A DNA stretch of 29,617 bases from an uncultured Bacilli bacterium. Its GTDB lineage: Bacteria > Bacillota_I > Bacilli_A > RF39 > UBA660. A program made the position numbers and the translations under genes. The DNA lies in NCBI GenBank assembly GCA_934101275.1, contig CAKOQM010000015.1:1-29617 (forward strand), read 5' to 3'. The notes under the pieces were generated by a model. It was not told the origin of the DNA and ran no database searches. It saw only the letters and a list, made by a program, of their open reading frames with translations. Positions 25,701 to 29,617 of the stretch are shown one piece after another (position 1 is the first letter of the stretch; each line of letters opens with the position of its first letter).

Positions 25701-27266
25701 GACGGTTTTGACCTTCCAGATAAGAAGTGCCCTAAGTGTGGGACCAGAATGCACAAGGATGGTCATGATATTCCATTCCAAACTTTCCTTGGTTTTAACG
25801 CGGATAAAGTGCCAGATATTGACTTAAACTTCTCCGATTTAAACCAAGCCAGTGCCCATGAATATACCAAAGTACTATTCGGTGTTGATAATGTTTACCG
25901 GGCCGGAACGATTGGTACTGTCGCTGAAAAAACAGCCTTTGGTTATGTAAAAGGCTACTGTGAAAATAAAAATATTATTATGCGTAACATTGAAATTGAA
26001 CGTTTAGCCATAGGTTGCACGGGATGTAAAAGAACAACTGGTCAACACCCAGGAGGAATCGTTGTTATTCCTGGCTACATGGATGTTTATGATTTTACAC
26101 CTTTCCAGTTTCCAGCTGAAGATCCAACTAGTGTTTGGCGAACAACCCATTTTGATTACCATGCCATTGACCAAGACGTTTTAAAATTAGATATTTTAGG
26201 TCATACCGACCCAACTCAACTGCGAATGATTCAAGATTTAACGGGTGATAATATTACCGAAGTGCCTTTAGATGATAAAGAAACCATGAGTATCTTTACT
26301 AGTACAAAAGCCCTAGGGGTTACGAAAGAACAAATTATGTGCGATACGGGTACCTTAGGCGTTCCTGAGTTTGGTACTCCATTCACCATCCAACTTGTTA
26401 AAGATACAAAACCAACAACTTTTGCCGAGCTTATTAAAATTTCTGGTCTTGCCCATGGTACCGATGTATGGCTAGGTAATGCTCAAGAACTTATTCAAAA
26501 AAATATTGTGCCATTTGCCAAAGTTATTGGTTGTCGTGACGACATCATGGTCGAGCTTATGTATGGGGGACTAGAGCCATATAAAGCCTTTAAAATTATG
26601 GAGTTTGTTCGTAAAGGAAAAGCCAGTAAAGATCCAGAAACTTGGGTAGGATATGTTGAGACAATGAAAAAAGCGGGTATTCCGGATTGGTTTATTACAT
26701 CTTGTCAAAAAATAAAATACATGTTCCCAAAAGCTCATGCCGCAGCTTATGTAACAAGTGCCTTTCGTATTGCTTGGTATAAGGTTCATAAACCACTTGT
26801 TTATTATTGCAGTTATTTTTCAACACGTTTTCAAGATTTTGATATTGATGTTATGTGTAAAGGATATGACGCGATAAAAGCTAAAATGGTGGAAATTCAA
26901 TCGAAAGGTTATGATGCGACAAATAAAGAATCATCTTTACTTGAAACCTTAAAGCTTGCTTTAGAAGCAACAGCCCGTGGTATTAAATTTGAAACCATAG
27001 ATATTGAAAAAAGTGATGGAGCAAACTTCGTAATGGATGAAAAAGAAAATGGCTTAATCATGCCATTTAGAAGCTTAGATGGTCTTGGAGACTCGGTAGC
27101 TACACAAATTATTAAAGAAAGACAAGAAAAAGCATTCTATAGTATTGAAGACTTTGCCAGTCGTGGAAAAGTAAATCAAACAACGGTTGAAAAAATGCGT
27201 TCAATGGGTATCTTTGGTTCTATGCCAGAGACAAGTCAATTAAGTTTATTTGATGGTGGTTTTTAA
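22740..27266 (+). CDS. polC: DNA polymerase III PolC-type (alpha with built-in exonuclease)
   Basis: 1,508 residues. Order: N-terminal domain, OB fold (about 195-300), PHP domain starting ELHMHTMMSAMDG (H310, H312) and TDHNCVQAF, a DnaQ-like 3'-5' exonuclease inserted in the PHP (VVFDTETTGF, D405 and E407, later HRADYDAEGT), the rest of the PHP, a zinc module (C966, C969, C997, C1000), the polymerase with VPDIDLNFSD (D1026, D1028), and the C-terminal duplex-binding part. PolC is the main replicase of low-GC Gram-positives. It follows dnaE by 45 bases; a TAGACA/TATAAA pair there would give a very short leader. The ATG at 22740 follows GAAAGGAAG. Confidence 0.97.
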   Translation: MQEDVKRFLDSISYDKDYEELNNISIEKVYLNKAKRLFNVMMVSEKLLSYEVASSLLLASQNKIHGKENCMITLKHNKLDEDTLKEYLENILKIYKMKKPSLSGVLSTIPEIKENHVSFEVSNKAEEEDLKREFYYMEEDLERFGITDVDFEVHLNEELKKSIQEEIEKEKMETKVVEEKPKIEGNIVIGKEINGEKTAINNIMGEQKGVILEAYVFGIDTLERENINIITLKISDKTNSLLAKIFKKDKKEYQAVMSTLKVGKWFRFQGNVEYDNFARDFVLSVRNMEKIDSQDEVIKDDAEIPRVELHMHTMMSAMDGVIDATKIVSYVSKMGQKAVAITDHNCVQAFPDLFHSIEAYNKGKEGKDRFKVLYGAEMNIVNDDVDFIFNPRTFSLLEDTYVVFDTETTGFYAGSDQMIEIGAVKIQNGKILDRFDELIDPHRPIPKKITELTFITDEMLHGKDNEENVTRRFLEWAGDLPMVAHNAKFDISFMKAACNKYGFKEFDATVLDTMSLARMLHPDWPNHKLQTLTKRLDVPWDEEKHHRADYDAEGTALCFYKMCKVLNDRNIETTDHLLEEVDMDALVRFSYPFHACVIAKDRVGLKNLFKIISIANTKYLYKNEQPKIPRRDISKLREGLLIGSGCINGEIFDKAGSKEDEELVNMMSFYDYIEVQPISAFEHLIGPERKFQSVYEAEEYIKRIVRVAKEAGKPVVATGDVHNLTKDDKIYREIIVNQKFNGKLHPLNRRGINVPNMYLKTTSEMLDDFKFLGEDLAYEIVVTNTNKIAEMVEEIEVIIDTGGIPFAPKIENSQMIVTEMVYNKAKEWYGEPLPYHIEERIALELYGAPLIEAVKKNASSDEAEIYKRLHDVILKGPESVQEEISLAVLKEEPELSKEEALKKAKDKMTAIIGANFDVIYLIAQKLVKHSNDEGFLVGSRGSVGSSFVANLMGITEVNSLAPHYRCPKCQYSQFNDDNGEPLGNSCKDGFDLPDKKCPKCGTRMHKDGHDIPFQTFLGFNADKVPDIDLNFSDLNQASAHEYTKVLFGVDNVYRAGTIGTVAEKTAFGYVKGYCENKNIIMRNIEIERLAIGCTGCKRTTGQHPGGIVVIPGYMDVYDFTPFQFPAEDPTSVWRTTHFDYHAIDQDVLKLDILGHTDPTQLRMIQDLTGDNITEVPLDDKETMSIFTSTKALGVTKEQIMCDTGTLGVPEFGTPFTIQLVKDTKPTTFAELIKISGLAHGTDVWLGNAQELIQKNIVPFAKVIGCRDDIMVELMYGGLEPYKAFKIMEFVRKGKASKDPETWVGYVETMKKAGIPDWFITSCQKIKYMFPKAHAAAYVTSAFRIAWYKVHKPLVYYCSYFSTRFQDFDIDVMCKGYDAIKAKMVEIQSKGYDATNKESSLLETLKLALEATARGIKFETIDIEKSDGANFVMDEKENGLIMPFRSLDGLGDSVATQIIKERQEKAFYSIEDFASRGKVNQTTVEKMRSMGIFGSMPETSQLSLFDGGF

Positions 27267-27287
27267 AAAGAATGAAAAAATTAGTTT

Positions 27288-27345
27288 AACCTAAGTTTTA
27301 GATAAACTATTTTCGCTTGAACTTAGGTTCTAACTATGCTAAAAT
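27288..27345 (+). promoter_or_regulatory. Promoter of rpmG-efp with an overlapping inverted repeat
   Basis: TTGAAC (27317-27322) and TAAAAT (27340-27345) have a 17-base spacer. A perfect ten-pair inverted repeat, AACCTAAGTT (27288-27297) and AACTTAGGTT (27320-27329), overlaps the -35 and early spacer. It could be an operator, or a weak polC terminator, though it lacks a T-run. Confidence 0.65.
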
Positions 27346-27378
27346 ACATATAGTTTTGATGTGAGGAGGTAAGGAATA

Positions 27379-27552
27379 ATGGCAAAAAATGAAAACAGAC
27401 AATTTTTTGGATTAAAATGTTCTCGTTGTGGAAAACAAATTCGTCCAACAATTAAGAACAAAAAAAATACTCCAGATAAAATGGAAATGAAAAAATATTG
27501 TCCTACTTGTCATCAAGTAACAGTATTTAAAGAAACTAAACTTGGAAAATAG
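27379..27552 (+). CDS. rpmG: 50S ribosomal protein L33 (zinc-binding form)
   Basis: 57 residues: two Cys pairs, C14-C17 and C41-C44, form the zinc ribbon of the C+ type of L33, with the family stretch IKNKKNTPDKMEMKKYCP. It has about eight extra residues at the N-terminus compared with the Bacillus protein. GAGGAGGTAAGGA precedes it. It is 15 bases before efp, probably one transcript. Confidence 0.93.
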   Translation: MAKNENRQFFGLKCSRCGKQIRPTIKNKKNTPDKMEMKKYCPTCHQVTVFKETKLGK

Positions 27553-27567
27553 TAAGGAGAGAAGATT

Positions 27568-28128
27568 ATGAATATTAATATCAACGATATTAAAAATGGA
27601 ATGACAATTATTTTAGACGGTAATCTTTGTCAAATTATTGAATTCCAACATGTTAAACCTGGAAAAGGTAGCGCTTTTGTTCGTATGAAAACAAAAAATT
27701 TAAGAACAGGCGCAGTTGTTGAAAACTCTTACAATACAAACATTAAAATTGAAAGAGCACGTGTGGAGCATAATCCAATGCAATTTTTATACGCAAATGG
27801 GGACAATTATGTTTTCATGAATACTGAAACTTATGATCAAGTTGAAGTTCCAGGAAGCAAATTAGAAAGCGAAAAACGTTTCTTAAAAGAAGGAATCGAA
27901 ATTAAGCTTGACTATTATGAAGGAGAACTTCTTGGTGTCACTTTACCAGAAAAAATCGAATTCGAAGTTATCGAAACCGAGCCTGCTGTTAAAGGTAATA
28001 CAACTAATAATGCTATGAAAGATGCTAAAATCGAAACAGGTTATACTGTTAAGGTGCCATTATTCATTAGCCAAGGCGAAAGAATTATTATCTCAACGAG
28101 TGATGGTAAGTATTCAAGTAGAGCTTAA
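27568..28128 (+). CDS. efp: Translation elongation factor P
   Basis: 186 residues, full length with three beta-barrel domains. The loop KPGKGSAFVR carries the Lys (K33) that reaches the peptidyl-transferase centre and is modified in many bacteria. The C-terminal GYTVKVPLFISQGERIIISTSDG is the EF-P signature. EF-P relieves stalling at polyproline. AAGGAGAG precedes the ATG. No terminator is seen after it. Confidence 0.97.
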   Translation: MNININDIKNGMTIILDGNLCQIIEFQHVKPGKGSAFVRMKTKNLRTGAVVENSYNTNIKIERARVEHNPMQFLYANGDNYVFMNTETYDQVEVPGSKLESEKRFLKEGIEIKLDYYEGELLGVTLPEKIEFEVIETEPAVKGNTTNNAMKDAKIETGYTVKVPLFISQGERIIISTSDGKYSSRA

Positions 28129-28150
28129 TATATAATAATGAAAAGATGCC

Positions 28151-28182
28151 TTGACATTCGGGGGGGGGGTATCTGTTATAAT
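28151..28182 (+). promoter_or_regulatory. Promoter with a G10 tract in its spacer (candidate phase-variable)
   Basis: A perfect TTGACA (28151-28156) and TATAAT (28177-28182) are 20 bases apart, and the spacer contains ten G in a row (28160-28169), by far the longest G-run seen in this AT-rich window. Loss of three G would give the ideal 17. The surface-protein gene starts 30 bases downstream. Confidence 0.72.
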
Positions 28183-28211
28183 CATCATAGGAAGACTGTG
28201 GTGATTTTTTT

Positions 28212-28274
28212 ATGCCTTTAAAAAAATTTAAAATTAAAAATACGAAACTATTTGCCTCTTTGCTGGCTATATAG
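28212..28274 (+). pseudogene. N-terminal signal fragment of the surface protein, out of frame
   Basis: The ATG at 28212, seven bases after GTGGTGA, opens MPLKKFKIKNTKLFASLLAI, a basic start and hydrophobic core, then stops at TAG (28272). In the -1 frame, open from 28238, the sequence continues GYIVFSKSYAYYEEKKDFN into the surface protein. One inserted base between 28238 and 28274 would join them. Either the gene is inactive, or the sequence has an indel error. Confidence 0.6.
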
Positions 28275-28396
28275 TCTTTTCTAAAAGTTACGCTTACTAT
28301 GAAGAAAAGAAGGATTTCAATATCATTAATGGTACTGTTGAAGAAGCCGGAGACATTTATTTTGCCTATTATATAGATGGTATTATTTCAAGAAAT

Positions 28397-29533
28397 ATGC
28401 CTCTTCAAAATACAGGTTATATATTAGACGTTGAAAAATCAAACTGTAATAATGGAGTGATACCTTCTTGGGATAATGCTGGGTGGAAGTTTGTTGGAGA
28501 CTATCATAACTATAATGCAACCGATAATCCCCGAACGAAATGTACTTTATATTTTAATAAAACAGCCAAAACAGTAAAAACAGTTTTAGGAAATATTGAA
28601 GTGAATAGTTATACTCTAGATTTTACAAAGTCAGCTTGTGATGATTCAACATGTGAATCACATGAAAAGGGTATTTTTGAAACGACCGATTATGATGGTA
28701 ATCCTACTTACTACTACCGTGGCTCTGTGGAAAACAATTATGTGAAATTTGCAGGCTATTATTGGAGAATTATTCGTATTAATAGTAACGGATCCATTCG
28801 GATGATTTATGATGGTACAACCGTTCATGATAATGGAGAATCATCAACTGATAGAGAATATGGAACAAGTCAGTTTAATGAAAAAGAGGATAACAATGCT
28901 TACCTTGGCTATATGTATACATTAGGAGAAGCACATGGTTTAGGAAATTCTTCCAAAATTAAGACAATGAATGATCAATTTTACGCAGATAAATTATCAA
29001 ATTATTCATCAAAATTAGATACTACTGTAGGTTTTTGTGGTGATCGATCAGCTATAAATTTACAAAGTGGTGTTGGCACAAATAAAGTGATTACTTACAT
29101 GGGTGGTTATTTAAGAGTGGAACAAAGTACACCATCTCTTATTTGTGAAAATGAAAGTGATTATTATACAATATCAAATGCTTCAAAGGGTAATAAAGCT
29201 TTAACGTATTCTATAGGTTTAATTTCCTCAGATGAAATGCTTTTAGCGGGATCTGCAGGTGGTATTTTTGATGGCAAAAATGTTTATGTAAAGCCTAGTA
29301 AAAATGGATATCTCACAATTGGTAATCTTTTTTGGACGATGACTCCAGCAGGGTATTATAATCCATATGGTTTTGGGTATCTTCTTGCTTGTATGTTTAG
29401 CGGTACGATATCGGGAAGTTATGATGATAATGGTCTTCATTATGCTTTAGGCTTAAGACCTGTTATAAATATTCGCTCGGATGTTACGATTACTGGAAGT
29501 GGGACTAAAAACGACCCATATCTTGTGAATTAG
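28397..29533 (+). CDS. Large surface protein with C-terminal DUF6273-like domain (N-terminus frameshifted)
   Basis: The 378 residues counted from the first ATG are not the real start: the frame is open from 28238 and reads FNIINGTVEEAGDIYFAYY before that ATG, with no ribosome-binding site at it. With its signal (28212) the protein would have about 440 residues. The C-terminal part has KFAGYYWRIIRINSNGSIRMIYDG, GFCGDRS, LFWTMTPAGYYN and GLRPVINIRSDV, a pattern common in exported proteins of uncultured gut Firmicutes (DUF6273-like). The role is unknown; cell-surface location is inferred. Cys are frequent (SNCNNG, SACDDSTCESH). Confidence 0.78.
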   Translation: MPLQNTGYILDVEKSNCNNGVIPSWDNAGWKFVGDYHNYNATDNPRTKCTLYFNKTAKTVKTVLGNIEVNSYTLDFTKSACDDSTCESHEKGIFETTDYDGNPTYYYRGSVENNYVKFAGYYWRIIRINSNGSIRMIYDGTTVHDNGESSTDREYGTSQFNEKEDNNAYLGYMYTLGEAHGLGNSSKIKTMNDQFYADKLSNYSSKLDTTVGFCGDRSAINLQSGVGTNKVITYMGGYLRVEQSTPSLICENESDYYTISNASKGNKALTYSIGLISSDEMLLAGSAGGIFDGKNVYVKPSKNGYLTIGNLFWTMTPAGYYNPYGFGYLLACMFSGTISGSYDDNGLHYALGLRPVINIRSDVTITGSGTKNDPYLVN

Positions 29534-29548
29534 TGTTAAATAAGTGTC

Positions 29549-29575
29549 AAAATTGCAAGAAATTGCAATTTTTTT
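29549..29575 (+). terminator. Terminator after the surface-protein gene
   Basis: AAAATTGC/GCAATTTT with an eight-base loop, followed by further T. Confidence 0.75.
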
Positions 29576-29617
29576 CATAGAAAAAAAGGAAATCGAAGAT
29601 TTTTTTTGAATATATAA

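Noticed and set aside
1..29617. CRISPR array, insertion sequence or prophage
   Set aside because: No regularly spaced repeats, transposase, integrase or phage structural genes were seen; most genes are housekeeping.

Overview
The window is AT-rich bacterial chromosome that uses the standard genetic code: TGA, TAA and TAG all act as stops and Trp is TGG. Gene content points to a low-GC Gram-positive of the Bacilli/Erysipelotrichia/RF39-like kind. It has both PolC and DnaE replicative polymerases, a T-box-controlled single-chain glycyl-tRNA synthetase, an L21 leader, the Prp protease with an L27 that carries a cleavable N-terminus, a rsmH-ftsL-PBP cluster, and a surface protein ending in a DUF6273-like domain of the sort common in uncultured gut Firmicutes. 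The lineage is inferred from gene content, not proven.

Layout. Positions 1-2700: tRNA-Glu, an ABC-F ATPase, a GNAT acetyltransferase and a two-tRNA operon (CAT, probably Ile2, then Leu-TAG). 2700-7550: a MerR-type regulator converging on CorA; an NfeD-stomatin membrane pair; and, on the minus strand, a GT-C membrane glycosyltransferase split by a frameshift. 7550-11335: a gene-free stretch of about 400 bases that looks like a structured RNA with its own promoter, then rsmH, ftsL and a PASTA-type penicillin-binding protein. 11359-13110: a deoxyribosyltransferase-like protein and an AAA/DUF4143 ATPase behind a perfect palindrome. 13195-15718: compact T-box, glyQS, tdk and a gene broken by one in-frame stop. 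15730-16777: L21 leader, rplU, prp, rpmA. 16800-18365: a tiny transcript for a Trp-rich decapeptide, then a CPBP membrane protease-like protein and an exported, membrane-anchored protein. 18383-19725: two diverged tandem paralogues of unknown family. 19742-27266: dnaE and polC side by side. 27288-28128: rpmG and efp. 28151-29575: a surface protein whose promoter spacer holds a run of ten G and whose N-terminus is frameshifted.

Most of the window is housekeeping: translation (tRNAs, GlyRS, L21, L27, L33, EF-P, Prp, RsmH), division and wall synthesis, and replication. Several pairs share one base between stop and start (nfeD/stomatin, glyQS/tdk, rplU/prp, prp/rpmA), so translational coupling is likely.

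The most interesting loci are the poly-G promoter of the surface protein (candidate phase variation), the candidate structured RNA before rsmH, the Trp-rich micro-ORF beside the CPBP gene, and the very short T-box.
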